DNA of 55,360 bases from Planctomycetaceae bacterium (lineage in GTDB: Bacteria; Planctomycetota; Planctomycetia; Planctomycetales; Planctomycetaceae): the NCBI GenBank assembly GCA_019636285.1, contig JAHBXV010000041.1, positions 1 through 55,360 of the forward strand, written 5' to 3'. A model generated the notes under the pieces. That model saw only the letters and a program-made list of their open reading frames with translations. It made no database searches and was not told the origin of the DNA. A program made the position numbers and the translations under genes. Each line of letters begins with the position of its first letter. Position 1 is the stretch's first letter. Of this stretch, positions 1 through 9,530 are shown piece after piece.

Positions 1-75
1 AGCCTTCGGAGAATCGAAACCCGGCGACACAGCGTTCTACCCCGCCGATCGACCAAACACTACCCGCCACGGGCC

Positions 76-113
76 AAAAAAAGAAGGAGAGCTTTCGCTG
101 GCGAAAGCTCTCC
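76..113 (-). terminator. Rho-independent terminator of the rplY-rplI block
   Basis: Read on the minus strand, a perfect 13-bp stem (GGAGAGCTTTCGC at 86-98 with GCGAAAGCTCTCC at 101-113) and a 2-nt apparent loop are followed by a T-rich run (complement of 76-85). It lies about 105 bp past the rplI stop, which fits the end of the leftward ribosomal-protein transcript. Confidence 0.85.
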
Positions 114-217
114 CCATAATCTTCAACTTCATGCCACAAACGGCGACGGTTCCGACTGCCAACCTGCCTTCACGGCGGGTCGCAAGCCATCGAACGACCC
201 CGACAAATCTTGGCGAG

Positions 218-721
218 TTACTTCTTCGCGGCGGGAACGACCCACACCTTCAGGTCGGTCTCGACACCGGCATGCAGTTGCACCTTGACGGTGTACATGC
301 CCAGTTCCTTGAGCGGACCTTCCAGGCGAACGTGGTCGGACTCGACAGCGTAGCCGGCCGACTTGAGGGCCTTGCTGATGTCCGGACCCATGATCGAGCC
401 GTACAGGTGACCCTCTTCGTTGGCGTTCGCCTCGAGAGTGACACTGTACTTCCCGACCGAGTCGGCCAGCTTGCGCAGATCGGCCAGACGCTGCTTCTCG
501 ATATCTTCCAGTCTCAGCTTATGGCGCTCGACCATCCGCTTGTTTTCTTCGGTGGCAACGGTCGCCAGGCCGTAGGGCATCAGGAAGTTCCGGGCATACC
601 CCGGCTTCACCTTGACGATCTCGCCGCGCTTGCCGAGATGCTCGACGTTTTCCGCGAGCAACAGTTCCACCGTACGACGGACGCGCGGACGGCCCGATCG
701 AGTCACATTGGTCTTTGCCAT
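218..721 (-). CDS. rplI: 50S ribosomal protein L9
   Basis: L9 binds 23S rRNA domain V at the base of the L1 stalk and helps hold the reading frame. The 167-residue product carries the N-terminal L9 signature: VELLLAENVEHLGKRGEIVKVKPGYARNFL pattern at about residues 17-47 (key residues G33, K38, G41, Y42, R44-N45), then the long connecting helix and a C-terminal rRNA-binding domain. It is slightly longer than the usual ~150 residues because of a basic N-terminal extension (about residues 1-16). It is the last gene of the leftward block and is followed by a strong terminator. The usual neighbour rpsR is not between it and ssb (only 79 bp separate them). Identification is secure. Confidence 0.96.
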   Translation of the reverse strand: MAKTNVTRSGRPRVRRTVELLLAENVEHLGKRGEIVKVKPGYARNFLMPYGLATVATEENKRMVERHKLRLEDIEKQRLADLRKLADSVGKYSVTLEANANEEGHLYGSIMGPDISKALKSAGYAVESDHVRLEGPLKELGMYTVKVQLHAGVETDLKVWVVPAAKK

Positions 722-800
722 GGTCTTCGTGTCCTGCCAGCCAGATCATCGGCGAGGCTTCGCCGACTGTCGTTGAATCTGTTTTTCCAAAACGACCCGC

Positions 801-1316
801 CTAGAACGGCACATCGTCGTCGTTGAAATCGTCGCCGCCACCAAATCCGGACCCCGACGAGCCGCCCCCTTGAGGGCCTCCCCCCTGCGGGCCTCCGAAG
901 TCTCCGCCACCATCTCCACCGCCGGACTGGCGACCACCACCACCACCACCACCGCCACCACCCTGCCGAGGACCATCACCCCGGCTGCCCAGCATCGTCA
1001 TGTTTTCGCAAACCACACGCAGCTTGCTGCGTTTCTGTCCCGATTCCTTGTCGTCCCAGGTATCGAGTTGCAGACGCCCTTCAATCAGGACCGGGCGACC
1101 TTTGGCCAGATATTCCCCGGCCACTTCCGCCTGTCGGCCCCACAGCGTCACATCGACAAAGGTCGTTTCTTCTTTCCGGCTATTCGAGGCTTTATCGAAC
1201 CATTGCCGACTGACAGCCAGACCGATCTCCGCTACCGCCGTTCCGCCCGATGTGTATCGGACCTGCGGATCGCGGGTCAGATTTCCCACCAGGATGACTT
1301 TGTTGAAACTGGCCAT
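801..1316 (-). CDS. ssb: Single-stranded DNA-binding protein
   Basis: SSB coats single-stranded DNA during replication, repair and recombination, and recruits partner proteins through its acidic C-terminal tip. The 171-residue product opens with MASFNKVILVGNLTRDPQVR, the standard start of the SSB OB fold, which runs to about residue 110. It is followed by a Gly-rich linker with an unbroken run of glycines (codons visible as a GGT/CCA tract near 935-965) and ends in FNDDDVPF, the canonical acidic DDDxPF tip. Position between rpsF and rplI is the usual one in bacteria. Identification is secure. Confidence 0.97.
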   Translation of the reverse strand: MASFNKVILVGNLTRDPQVRYTSGGTAVAEIGLAVSRQWFDKASNSRKEETTFVDVTLWGRQAEVAGEYLAKGRPVLIEGRLQLDTWDDKESGQKRSKLRVVCENMTMLGSRGDGPRQGGGGGGGGGGRQSGGGDGGGDFGGPQGGGPQGGGSSGSGFGGGDDFNDDDVPF

Positions 1317-1433
1317 AAGCGCCTCGCTGATTCGCGTCGTCAGCCCCAGTCAGGCATTCGGAAGGTCTGGATGCGACGTCTACCGCGCCTCTCGCAATCT
1401 CTTTTTGCCCAGAGGTTGCGTGAGCAACTTCGA

Positions 1434-1886
1434 TTAATAGCGATCGCGACCGCGGTCGCCCCGGTCGCCGCGATCACCTCGATCGCCACGGCCTTCGCGA
1501 TCGCCGCGTTCATCGTCCCGGTCCGACTTGGCTTCCGGGCTGTGAATCGTGCCGTCGTGCGAGGTCAGGGCCTGCACCATGGCGTCAAAAATCACCTGCG
1601 GGTGACGAATGACTAGGTGGCGCAGGACGGTTTCGTTGAGCTTCGTGACGCGGATGAGCTCATCCATCGCGTCGCCGTTCATCTTAAAGCACGTCAGGAA
1701 GTGCAGCCCCTTGCGGTGCCCTTTGATCGGGTAGGTCAGCTTCCCTTCCTGCCACGGGCGCGAAGCGACCACGGTCGCCCCGACACGTTCCAGGAGACCC
1801 AGGACTTCCTTGGACGTGGCTTCCGGGTCCGCCGCGAACCGGTTGCTGTCGAGAAGAAACATGCCTTCGTAGAGATACTCAGTCAC
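1434..1886 (-). CDS. rpsF: 30S ribosomal protein S6
   Basis: S6 binds 16S rRNA in the platform of the small subunit together with S18. The 150-residue product shows the S6 fold: start TEYLYEGMFLLDS, then the internal LTYPIKGHRKGLHFLTCFK stretch (about residues 53-71) and LNETVLRHLVIR (about 83-94). The C terminus (about residues 115-150) is an unusual low-complexity tail made of RGD/RGDRGD repeats ending GRDRY, longer than in typical S6. ssb lies 117 bp downstream; pth lies 93 bp upstream. The S18 gene rpsR, usually the partner in this operon, is absent here. Confidence 0.95.
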   Translation of the reverse strand: MTEYLYEGMFLLDSNRFAADPEATSKEVLGLLERVGATVVASRPWQEGKLTYPIKGHRKGLHFLTCFKMNGDAMDELIRVTKLNETVLRHLVIRHPQVIFDAMVQALTSHDGTIHSPEAKSDRDDERGDREGRGDRGDRGDRGDRGRDRY

Positions 1887-1979
1887 AACCAGACTCCCCG
1901 TCGCTGCTCGGCGACCTCGCCAAAAATCAGACTACGTTGTTCTCGACCTTGATCCGAAACCCGCGAACCGAATCCCGCG

Positions 1980-2549
1980 TTAACTCGTTCCCGCGTTGAA
2001 CCGATTCATCGCCGTCTCGAGTCCGTCCGTTGCCCAGCACTCGACAGCGTCAGCCGCACGCAGCACGGCTTCGTCCATCACCCGCCGTTCGCCTCCTGCA
2101 ATCCGCCCCAGAACATACGAGACCGCGTCCTGAGGTGGAATCGGACGGCCAATTCCCACTCGCAGCCGGGGAACCGCGTCGGTCCCAAGCCGCAAAATAA
2201 TGTCGCCTAAACCTTTCTGTCCCCCGGCCGACCCCGCGGCTCGCAGCCGCAACTGGCCCGGAGCTAGATTCAAATCATCGCAGATCACTAGGACATCTTC
2301 AGGAGCCAGCTTGAAAAACTTCGCTGCCGGCTGAACAGCCTGCCCACTGAGGTTCATGTAAGTCAGCGGGGCCTGCAAAAGACACCGTTCCGACCCGACC
2401 AGAATCTCCGCGAGTTCCGACTCAAACTTCCGTTGCGGGCGGGGCTGACCGTGCCGGTTCCGCAACTCTTCCAAAACTTCGAATCCGAGATTGTGTCGGG
2501 TTCCCTCGTACTTGGAACCCGGATTTCCCAGACCAACAATCAGCTTCAT
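1980..2549 (-). CDS. pth: Peptidyl-tRNA hydrolase
   Basis: Pth cleaves the ester bond of peptidyl-tRNAs released from stalled ribosomes and recycles tRNA. The 189-residue product starts MKLIVGLGNPGSKYEGTRHN; the catalytic His lies in the TRHNLGF motif at about residues 18-24, and PLTYMNLSGQAV (about 61-72) and ICDDLNLAPGQLRLR (about 89-103) are the standard substrate-binding blocks, including the conserved Asp. Full length for the family. It sits 44 bp downstream of rplY, as in many bacteria where ctc and pth are co-transcribed. Confidence 0.96.
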   Translation of the reverse strand: MKLIVGLGNPGSKYEGTRHNLGFEVLEELRNRHGQPRPQRKFESELAEILVGSERCLLQAPLTYMNLSGQAVQPAAKFFKLAPEDVLVICDDLNLAPGQLRLRAAGSAGGQKGLGDIILRLGTDAVPRLRVGIGRPIPPQDAVSYVLGRIAGGERRVMDEAVLRAADAVECWATDGLETAMNRFNAGTS

Positions 2550-2593
2550 GGTGGGCCAACCACCCGCGCGACGCGAACGCCGCGAACCTTACG

Positions 2594-3226
2594 TTACTTC
2601 GCCGCTTCTTCAGTCTTCTTGCCGATCACTTCAGGCTGGGCGCCGGCCAAAGCACCCGCCTCAGGTTCCGGCGTATTGCGGACCTGGACGACGTGCACGA
2701 CCACCGCATCGGGCTGCGCGTGAACGTGAATCCCTTCCGGCAATTCCAGTTCCTTGACGTGAATCGCCTGGCCAATTTCGAGCGTGTTGATACGCACCGG
2801 AATCGACGTCGGAATCTGGTAGGCCAGACAGTCGATCGTCAGTTCGTGAATCGGCTGCTCGAGCATGCCCGCGCCGCCCATCGCTCCCGGGGCAATCCCC
2901 TTAAGCTCGATCGGGACGTGAACCGTGACGCGCTCGTTCGGGTCGACACGCATCATGTCGAAGTGATCGACCTCGTCACCGAAGGCGTCCCAGTTCAATT
3001 CCTTGAGCAGCGCCTTGTCGGTTCGGCCTTCCACGTCGATGTTGAAGACGCGAACGCCGCTCAGCACCAGCGAGCGGAACTCGGCACTGTTTGTCGAGAC
3101 CGCGACCGGCTCGGCATCGTGGCCATAAACATTGCCGGGAACCTGACCATTTCGGCGCAAGCGGCGGCAAGCCCGCGTTCCCAGCGCCGTACGCGTCGCC
3201 AACTTCAGATCCGCTTCCTTCGCCAT
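2594..3226 (-). CDS. rplY: 50S ribosomal protein L25, general stress protein Ctc type
   Basis: Ctc/L25 binds 5S rRNA in the large subunit. The ATG at 3226 gives 210 residues beginning MAKEADLKLATRT; a longer frame to 3283 exists but its extra residues do not look like the family. The N-terminal 5S-binding domain has the G(T)RACRRLRRNGQVPGNVYG block (about residues 17-35), and the C-terminal TL5/Ctc beta domain includes VPIELKGIAPGAMGGAG-like and ELPEGIHVHAQPDAVVVHV segments. The tail is Ala/Glu/Lys-rich (ending TEEAAK). First gene of the tight rplY-pth-rpsF-ssb-rplI run. Confidence 0.93.
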   Translation of the reverse strand: MAKEADLKLATRTALGTRACRRLRRNGQVPGNVYGHDAEPVAVSTNSAEFRSLVLSGVRVFNIDVEGRTDKALLKELNWDAFGDEVDHFDMMRVDPNERVTVHVPIELKGIAPGAMGGAGMLEQPIHELTIDCLAYQIPTSIPVRINTLEIGQAIHVKELELPEGIHVHAQPDAVVVHVVQVRNTPEPEAGALAGAQPEVIGKKTEEAAK

Positions 3227-3470
3227 TTTCCAGACCACCTGTGCGTGAAAAAGACCGTCCGTCCACGGGTCGCCCGCGAACACCGACGGTCAATGCGTTT
3301 CGTAACCTACTGCCAGGTAAGCAGTTGCACAATATCCATGCATCGACCTCGCGACGCACCTCTTGTGCGAACCGGGAAGTTTAGCGATCGAGCCGTCTTC
3401 CTGCAATTGTTCGCCGAAGACAATCCCGCCCGCCAGACAGGCGTGGTCGGGCAGCAAATCGTTCTCGCGA

Positions 3471-5084
3471 CTACTCCCACTCGATCGTGCTGGGGGGTTT
3501 CGAGCTGACGTCGTACACCACCCGGTTGACGCCGCGAACTTCATTGATGATGCGCGTCGACATGCGCCCGATGACGGCATAGGGAATCTGATACCAGTCG
3601 GCCGTCATGAAGTCGTCGGTCTGCACCGCACGGACTGCGACGACGTTTTCGTAGGTGCGGCCGTCTCCCATCACGCCCACCGAGCTGACCGGCAGCAGCA
3701 CCGCGAACGCCTGCTGGACTTCCTGATAGAGACCGGCTCGTCGCAATTCCTCCAGAACAATCGCGTCGGCCTGTCGCAAGACTTCGAGCCGCTCGCGGGT
3801 GATTTCGCCCAGGCACCGCACGCCCAGCCCCGGACCGGGGAAGGGATGCCGCCAGATCAATTCGTCCGGCAGACCCAGCTCCAGACCCATCCGCCGGACT
3901 TCATCCTTGAACAGATCGCGCAGAGGCTCGATCAGTTCAAAGCCCAACTGTTCCGGCAGTCCCCCGACGTTGTGATGACTCTTGATGGTGGCCGCCGACC
4001 CGTCGGTGTTCGCGCCCGACTCGATGACGTCGGGATAGAGCGTCCCCTGGGCGAGGAAACGGGCATCGGGAATTGTCTCGGCTTCCTTGCGAAAGACTTC
4101 GATGAAGACGCGGCCGATGATTTTTCGCTTCTGCTGCGGATCCGTGACGCCGGCCAATTCGCTCAGAAATCGCTCGGACGCATCGACCACGTGCAGATCG
4201 GTCTGGAAATGTCGCTCGAACCGGGCGCGAACCCGCTCGGTTTCCCCCAGTCGCAAGAGGCCGTTGTCGACGAAGATGCACGACAACTGCGTCCCGATCG
4301 ACTTGGCCAGAATCGCGGCCGTCACGGACGAATCGACCCCGCCGCTCAGTCCGCAGATCACGCGGGACGTGCCGACACGCTCGCGAATCGCCTGAATTTC
4401 CCGATCGATCAGCGAACTCATCCGCCAGGTTCCCTGGCAACCGCAGATTCGCTTTACGAAGTTATCGATCAATTGGCGACCGCACTCGGTGTGGGTCACT
4501 TCCGGATGAAACTGGAGACCGTAGACCGGCTTTGTGCGGTGCCGGACGGCGGCAAATGGGCAGGTATCGGTGGATGCCAGGGTTTCAAACTGGTCGGCCA
4601 GTTCATCGACCTGGTCGCCGTGGCTCATCCAGACGATCGATTCGGCGGGCAGGCCCTGCATGAGCGGATCGTTCGCCGCTTCGACGCGGCAATTGGTCCG
4701 GCCGAACTGTCGATGCGAATGCGGCCGGACTGCTCCGCCGGACGCCCGGCAGGCGAGCTGCATGCCGTAACAGATTCCCAGGACAGGAATTCCGAGATCG
4801 AAGATGGCCGGATCGACCTGGGGTGCCCCCGATCCGTAAACGCTGGCCGGTCCTCCCGAAAGGATGATCCCCTTGGGGGCCAGTTCCCGAATCCGGTCGA
4901 GCGAGAGATCGTGGCGGACGAGGAGGCAGAAGACCTGTTGATCGCGAACCCGTCTAGCGATCAGTTGCGCGGTCTGACCACCGAAATCGAGCACCAGAAC
5001 CAGTTCTTCGCGGTGCGGATCGACAAAACCGAGGTTGAGGTCTGGAGATCCCGCGGGGACCGCGGGAGACGAGGTAGAGGCCAT
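3471..5084 (-). CDS. guaA: GMP synthase, glutamine-hydrolysing
   Basis: GuaA converts XMP to GMP with ATP and glutamine. The 537-residue product has an N-terminal class I glutamine amidotransferase domain (nucleophile Cys in GICYGMQ at about residue 105; His-Glu in [10 protein letters not shown] at about 191-200), an ATP-pyrophosphatase domain with the P-loop SGGVDSS (about 245-251), and the C-terminal dimerisation domain ending in the family-typical KPPSTIEWE. The initial 25 or so residues (Ser/Pro/Ala-rich) before [10 protein letters not shown] are not part of the enzyme and an internal start is possible. The block differs slightly from the common LDFGSQ form. It is 244 bp upstream of rplY and probably separately transcribed. 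Confidence 0.96.
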   Translation of the reverse strand: MASTSSPAVPAGSPDLNLGFVDPHREELVLVLDFGGQTAQLIARRVRDQQVFCLLVRHDLSLDRIRELAPKGIILSGGPASVYGSGAPQVDPAIFDLGIPVLGICYGMQLACRASGGAVRPHSHRQFGRTNCRVEAANDPLMQGLPAESIVWMSHGDQVDELADQFETLASTDTCPFAAVRHRTKPVYGLQFHPEVTHTECGRQLIDNFVKRICGCQGTWRMSSLIDREIQAIRERVGTSRVICGLSGGVDSSVTAAILAKSIGTQLSCIFVDNGLLRLGETERVRARFERHFQTDLHVVDASERFLSELAGVTDPQQKRKIIGRVFIEVFRKEAETIPDARFLAQGTLYPDVIESGANTDGSAATIKSHHNVGGLPEQLGFELIEPLRDLFKDEVRRMGLELGLPDELIWRHPFPGPGLGVRCLGEITRERLEVLRQADAIVLEELRRAGLYQEVQQAFAVLLPVSSVGVMGDGRTYENVVAVRAVQTDDFMTADWYQIPYAVIGRMSTRIINEVRGVNRVVYDVSSKPPSTIEWE

Positions 5085-5780
5085 ATTCGACCGATCGTGA
5101 TAACAGACGGTTAACCGGCCACCGGACAGGCCCCAGCGACCAAACCGTCAACGTAGCAAGCGGGTGGCGTTCTCTCAACGGAGGGAGTTGGGAAGTGGGG
5201 GAGGGAGTGGTTGGTGTGAAGAATGAGGGGGAGACGCGGGGAGGGGGAGATTGAAAGAGAGAGTGGTTGGTGGTTAGTGGGTGGTGGTTGGTGTGAAGAG
5301 AGCGCGCGGGATGGCGCTGTCGCGCCTCTGGGGGCGATGCGTGGGAAAGGAAGGAAAGTAGTTGCCGGGGTTCCCCGGCGGACGGGGTTTGAAGCCGGTC
5401 CGCCGGAGTTCCTTTTGGCATCGATCAGGGTTCGCACTCGCGTGCGTTGGATCGCCTGACGTCAGACTGCGCGCACGTCGTGCGCGGTTCCGGGGAGGTC
5501 ATGGACATCCCCAGGGGGTTTGGGCCCTGATCCGGCCCGGGAGGAGGCGCTTCCGGCGCGGGCGGTGGATTCCGCTCGCGGGCTAGCTCGTTGCGTCCCC
5601 TCGTCCTATGGGGAATGGGTGCGCGAGTGGTCGATGGTTGAGAGTTTATGGTTGATGGTTCAGAAGGGAAGGAAGAAAGAGAGGGGGACGCGGGGAGGCG
5701 GCGATGGGGGGATGAAAGGCGAAGAAACGCTTCCCGTTGGGTCGCGGCTAGGGGGAGGCACGCGGGAGAGGTGTTTGCCG
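5085..5780. repeat. Non-coding, repeat- and palindrome-rich interval
   Basis: About 700 bp without a credible gene. It holds G-rich low-complexity tracts built from GGTTGGTGG and GACGCGGGGAGG units (5223-5305 and 5630-5715) that recur on the other strand at 18640-18760, a perfect hairpin (CCGGCGGAC at 5375-5383 with GTCCGCCGG at 5398-5406), and CCCGTTGGGTCGCGGCTA at about 5735-5752, which recurs at about 10999-11016. Open frames here have no recognisable domain. Confidence 0.6.
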
Positions 5781-6446
5781 TTAAATTCGGGTCAGCATCA
5801 AAACGGCGATGACGAGATCGATTAGAAAACGCTGCTGCCAGACGGTCAGCCAGAGTTTGGGCCAGGGGAACAGGACGGCGACGGCCAGCAACAGGTACAG
5901 GTTGGCTGCGAACAGAAATGCGAAGTGAACGACGCCCGCGATGGTGATCGAAAAAATCAGCGTCGCGTTGTTGACCTCGTGCAGGGTCTGAACGGCCGCG
6001 AGGTGCCCCAGCGCCGCCGCTCCGGCGAAGTGCAGCAACCACCAGCCTCCCAGCAACGGTCGGATGAGCCGGGGAAACCGCGGCAGTCGGGCAACCATCG
6101 CGAGGGCCAGCGGAATCTCCAGGCGAGGCGCGTCGTCATGGACATCTCGCAACCGCGGGCGGGGATCACCGAGTCGAAAAGCCGTGGCTTGTCCTTCCAA
6201 AGATTGGCTGGCAAGGCGGGCCACAAAGATTGAAGCCGCAACAGCCAGGCCCGCGAGGACGAAGCCAAGAAAAAACGAGAACCGATTCAGAATAATGGCA
6301 ACCAGCAAAACCAGCGGAGCCGTGAACCCGATGAAGAACGTGGCCAGAAGCCCCAGGACTGCCTCAACAGACACCCGCGCCGCCGGGAGGTTGTGACGCG
6401 TCCAGGTCCGGGACGGGATTTCGGCGATGGTCTCGACGGCTGACAT
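5781..6446 (-). CDS. Hypothetical multi-spanning membrane protein
   Basis: Predicted 221 residues from the ATG at 6446 (MSAVETIAEIP); a GTG at 6473 would add nine residues. I do not recognise the family. At least five hydrophobic segments can be seen: roughly residues 28-47 and 51-75 near the N terminus, a pair around 125-150, one at about 160-180, and a final one near 195-221, leaving a cytoplasmic or periplasmic loop of about 40 charged residues between the second and third. The layout resembles small Yip1/RDD-like membrane proteins, but no diagnostic motif was found. It lies 76 bp downstream of the secreted protein at 6523-7545 on the same strand and may be co-transcribed. Confidence 0.7.
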   Translation of the reverse strand: MSAVETIAEIPSRTWTRHNLPAARVSVEAVLGLLATFFIGFTAPLVLLVAIILNRFSFFLGFVLAGLAVAASIFVARLASQSLEGQATAFRLGDPRPRLRDVHDDAPRLEIPLALAMVARLPRFPRLIRPLLGGWWLLHFAGAAALGHLAAVQTLHEVNNATLIFSITIAGVVHFAFLFAANLYLLLAVAVLFPWPKLWLTVWQQRFLIDLVIAVLMLTRI

Positions 6447-6522
6447 GACGGGCCCACTTTTCGGCGACGGCACGCAAACTCCGACGATTGGCCCGCTTCG
6501 ACGGCGACGGGACGACGACTCG

Positions 6523-7545
6523 TCAATCTGCTGAAAGTTTCCACGCCTCGGGAGTGACCGTCAACCGGGTTGCTCCGCGGTTCGCGTCGTAAACAGCGTG
6601 CATGTCGTCCAGCGAATCAAAGTAACCCACGATGAAGGCCGCACGAAACGATTCGCCGACCCGAATCGGCCGGCCGCCGAATTCTTCGATCAGGCAGACA
6701 TAGCCCCGCTGGTGACACCAGGCTTCGGAGACGACATCGGGCGCGAGTGTCATGCCGGCCAGCCACGGCCCCGTCTTTTTCGTTTCCGGATCGCGAATGC
6801 GATAGGCACGAATCATTCGCTCAGGGACCGGATTCTTCCCGCGCGTGTAGTTGAACCGCTCATCTGGCGCGAAGTTGGTCAGGAATTCGCCCGAGGAAAT
6901 GCGCCCGAAGTAGCTCAGGTAGATTTCCTCAAACGTGTTGCCCCGCTTGTGGGCGATGTGGCCCGGCATGTCGATCCGCAGAAACATCGCCTCGCTGTCA
7001 TTGACCGCATCGATCTGCTGCATCGAGACGAAGTAGCGGGTGTCTTCGGGGAAGACCAGCCATTGCGTCCATAACGAACCGGTGGCTTTGCCTGGCGCGG
7101 CGGTCCGGTAGCGAAAGGTTTGCTTCACCGCCACAAAATCGGGGCCACGAACAATCGAGGGAGTCAGTTCCTTCGCCTGCGTGCAGATCTGTGGACCTTC
7201 GATGGCCCGTTTGGGGGTGCTACCGTGGTATTCGTTGCCATACCGATAGATCAGTTCGGGATCGAGACGATCGCGGTAGGCGTCATCGGCTCCGGGTTCC
7301 ATGATCCAGTCGGCGATGTCGAGTCCGTATCCCAGGTCCTGCGCGCCGGTCTTCTTGTCGACAAACGTCTGCCGTGAGACGCCCGAGACGTAGCCTTTCT
7401 TGCGGATCGTCGCGGACAGCGCCGAAGTGTCGATGCGGACTTCGTCATCGGTTTCGACGACGGTGATTTCCGCCGCGACGGGTCTCGCGATCAGGAACGT
7501 CGCCAGGATTCCAGCGGCGATGAAGCAGGTCCGCGCGTGCGGCAT
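6523..7545 (-). CDS. Hypothetical secreted protein
   Basis: The ATG at 7545 gives 340 residues with a good Sec signal peptide (MPHARTCFIAAGILATFLIA, cleavage probably after ARPVAA, about residue 25). The mature part is beta-rich, with aromatic-rich strands such as SLWTQWLVFPEDTRYFV and EEIYLSYFGR. The pattern is like the beta-sandwich proteins often found next to carbohydrate-active enzymes in planctomycetes, but I see no catalytic motif and assign no function. The frame continues upstream to 7647 without a signal peptide at its start, so the internal start is preferred. Probably expressed with the membrane protein downstream. Confidence 0.72.
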   Translation of the reverse strand: MPHARTCFIAAGILATFLIARPVAAEITVVETDDEVRIDTSALSATIRKKGYVSGVSRQTFVDKKTGAQDLGYGLDIADWIMEPGADDAYRDRLDPELIYRYGNEYHGSTPKRAIEGPQICTQAKELTPSIVRGPDFVAVKQTFRYRTAAPGKATGSLWTQWLVFPEDTRYFVSMQQIDAVNDSEAMFLRIDMPGHIAHKRGNTFEEIYLSYFGRISSGEFLTNFAPDERFNYTRGKNPVPERMIRAYRIRDPETKKTGPWLAGMTLAPDVVSEAWCHQRGYVCLIEEFGGRPIRVGESFRAAFIVGYFDSLDDMHAVYDANRGATRLTVTPEAWKLSAD

Positions 7546-7788
7546 GGCGAGCACTCCGGATTCAAGAAGCGATCGGGCAAAAAGAGCCGTTCGACGGCAG
7601 AAGCCGTATAATGGGACCAACCGGCGAAATTCCTCATTGTGGAACAACCGTCAGGCTACCACGTGACCGGACCATGTCCCAGCCGATGTTGCCAGTTGGC
7701 GACAACAGGTGGACGCGGGACGAGGTACGCTAACCACGTCGGGAAACTGCAGGCGGTGCCGTTCCGCGCCGCCGCAGGGACAACAAGT

Positions 7789-7868
7789 TCCTGACACAAC
7801 CTCCGTGCCATGAGGTGTTGGCCTGGAATCTCACACGGTTCCGGCAGGCACAACCGGTTGTGTCAGGA
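7789..7868. promoter_or_regulatory. Inverted repeat and palindrome upstream of the 7943 gene
   Basis: TCCTGACACAACC (7789-7801) is repeated in perfect inverted form as GGTTGTGTCAGGA (7856-7868). The right arm overlaps a separate perfect 14-bp palindrome, CACAACCGGTTGTG (7849-7862), and runs into an AGGAGG at 7865-7870. This could be an operator pair or a leader stem that hides a ribosome-binding site; the role is inferred. Confidence 0.4.
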
Positions 7869-7942
7869 GGATCATCCTTCGGGCCTTGCCTCTGACCAAG
7901 CGCGGAGGCCACGCACGCCGTGGCCACGCCGGAATTCACTGC

Positions 7943-9517
7943 ATGAGTGCCACCCTCTCCAAACCGCCGTCGCCACAGACCGATCAGGATTCGTCGGAAC
8001 TGCCGACCGCGGCGCTGTTGGAAAACAAGCTTCCCGTGGAGTGGATGCTGTCCCGCCGGACGGCCCTGTTCACTCTGCTGCTGGGGTTGGTCTACGCCTT
8101 CCATTGCCTCAAGCCGCTCTATCACACCGACCTGTGGGGGCATCTTTCTTACGGGCGCTGGATGACGACCGGCGGCATTCCGTCGACGGAACCGCTGATG
8201 CCCCTCGCCAAGGGGATGCCCTGGGTCGATACCGCCTGGCTCAGCCAGCTTGCAGGCTATGGAATCTGGCAGTGGCTGGGCCTGGCCGGTTTGCAGGGTG
8301 CGTATGCCCTGACCGTGACAGCCAGCGCGGGGCTTGTCCTGCACATGGCCTATCGCCACACGAAGAGCATGCCTTTTGCGATCCTGGGTCTGGCGCTCTT
8401 TCTGGCGCTCGACTGGTTCCAACTCAGCGTGGCTCGCCCGCAACTGGGGGCCTTGGCATTGTTTCTCGTCTTGGTCTCGCGCACCACGCGTGGGCGCCCC
8501 CGGACTGCCGACTGGTTCCTGTTGCCCGCCCTGCTCGCGGTCTGGGCCAACGTGCATGGTTCGTTCATCATGGGTCTGGCCTGGCTGGGCATGATGGCTG
8601 TCGGCCGAGCGATTGACGTCGTGCGTCAGACGGGAACACTCGCGGGACTCAAGCGGGACCGCCAGTGGCTGTCGTGGCTGCTCATCGCGGAACTCTCTGC
8701 CGTCGCCGCATTGCTCAATCCGTATGGCGTCTCGATCTATGCAGAAGTCTTCCGTGTGTCGGCCAATGCCAACCTGGCCTCGCTGACGGAATGGATGCCT
8801 CTGACGCTCCGCATGCTGCCGGGGCAAATCCTCATTGGCACTCTGGTCGCACTGGTGATGCTGTATGCGTGGACGCCGCGCCGCGTTCGGACGTGGGAAG
8901 TTCTTGCCCTCATCGGGTTGGGGCTGGCCAGCCTGTGGAGCATGCGGTTTGTCGTCTGGTTCGCGCCGATCGCGGCGATTCTCGCCACACGCAATCTGGC
9001 CGCGATCGTTCGTGGCCGCCGGATCGCCTGGCCGCAACCGAGCCCGGTCTCAGGCAAGTGGACCGTGGTGACGGCCGGTCTCATCTGGATCTTCTTTGCC
9101 TACAGTCCGCCGGGAATGCGGCTGCTGCACGGTCGCGAGCCGTCGCCCGAACGCGCGCTCTCGAATGAAACACCAATTCGTGCCGTGGAATGGCTGCGCG
9201 AGAATCCGCCGAAGGGGCAGGTCTTCAACATCTTTGAATGGGGCGATTACCTGCAATGGGCCGGTCCGGCCGACATGCAGATCTTCGTCAACTCGCATGC
9301 TCACCTGATTCCCGGTGAAGTCTGGCGGCACTACCTGCAAGTCATCGAGCGCTCGAACGAATGGGAAGAGACGCTCGAACGCTATGGCGTCAACACGGTC
9401 ATCCTCGATACGCGCTATCGCTCGGGTTTGATTCAGGCCCTGAAAGATGACCCGGCCTGGAAGGTCGGCTTTCAGGACAAGGTGTCGGCCGTGTTCGTAC
9501 GGCGCAAACCGATCTAG
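7943..9517 (+). CDS. Polytopic membrane protein, glycosyltransferase (PMT/RgtA)-like
   Basis: Predicted 524 residues from the ATG at 7943; a TTG at 7886, 15 nt after AGGAGG, would add 19 low-complexity residues. After a ~35-residue soluble N terminus there are about ten hydrophobic segments (to roughly residue 400). The first periplasmic loop has HTDLWGHLSYGRWM, resembling the D-x-W-x-H-L-x-x-G-R motif of bacterial membrane proteins related to dolichyl-phosphate-sugar-using (GT-C) glycosyltransferases. The C-terminal soluble part has FEWGDYLQW and YGVNTVILDT, as in YfhO/GT-C-like planctomycete proteins. Likely involved in envelope glycan or glycoprotein assembly, but the substrate is unknown. 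The next gene (9742) follows on the same strand after a palindromic repeat. Confidence 0.72.
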   Translation: MSATLSKPPSPQTDQDSSELPTAALLENKLPVEWMLSRRTALFTLLLGLVYAFHCLKPLYHTDLWGHLSYGRWMTTGGIPSTEPLMPLAKGMPWVDTAWLSQLAGYGIWQWLGLAGLQGAYALTVTASAGLVLHMAYRHTKSMPFAILGLALFLALDWFQLSVARPQLGALALFLVLVSRTTRGRPRTADWFLLPALLAVWANVHGSFIMGLAWLGMMAVGRAIDVVRQTGTLAGLKRDRQWLSWLLIAELSAVAALLNPYGVSIYAEVFRVSANANLASLTEWMPLTLRMLPGQILIGTLVALVMLYAWTPRRVRTWEVLALIGLGLASLWSMRFVVWFAPIAAILATRNLAAIVRGRRIAWPQPSPVSGKWTVVTAGLIWIFFAYSPPGMRLLHGREPSPERALSNETPIRAVEWLRENPPKGQVFNIFEWGDYLQWAGPADMQIFVNSHAHLIPGEVWRHYLQVIERSNEWEETLERYGVNTVILDTRYRSGLIQALKDDPAWKVGFQDKVSAVFVRRKPI

Positions 9518-9530
9518 TCCGGATTATTCA

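Noticed and set aside
3363-5114. Long plus-strand open frame opposite guaA
   Set aside because: It is the antisense of the secure guaA gene and has no domain; long antisense frames are expected at this GC content. The same applies to frames opposite lnt, moeA, the WD40 kinase, bioB and rlmL.
5425-6042. 205-residue minus-strand frame in the repeat region
   Set aside because: Composition is Arg/Ser/Pro low complexity, it overlaps the membrane protein gene out of frame, and has no start context.
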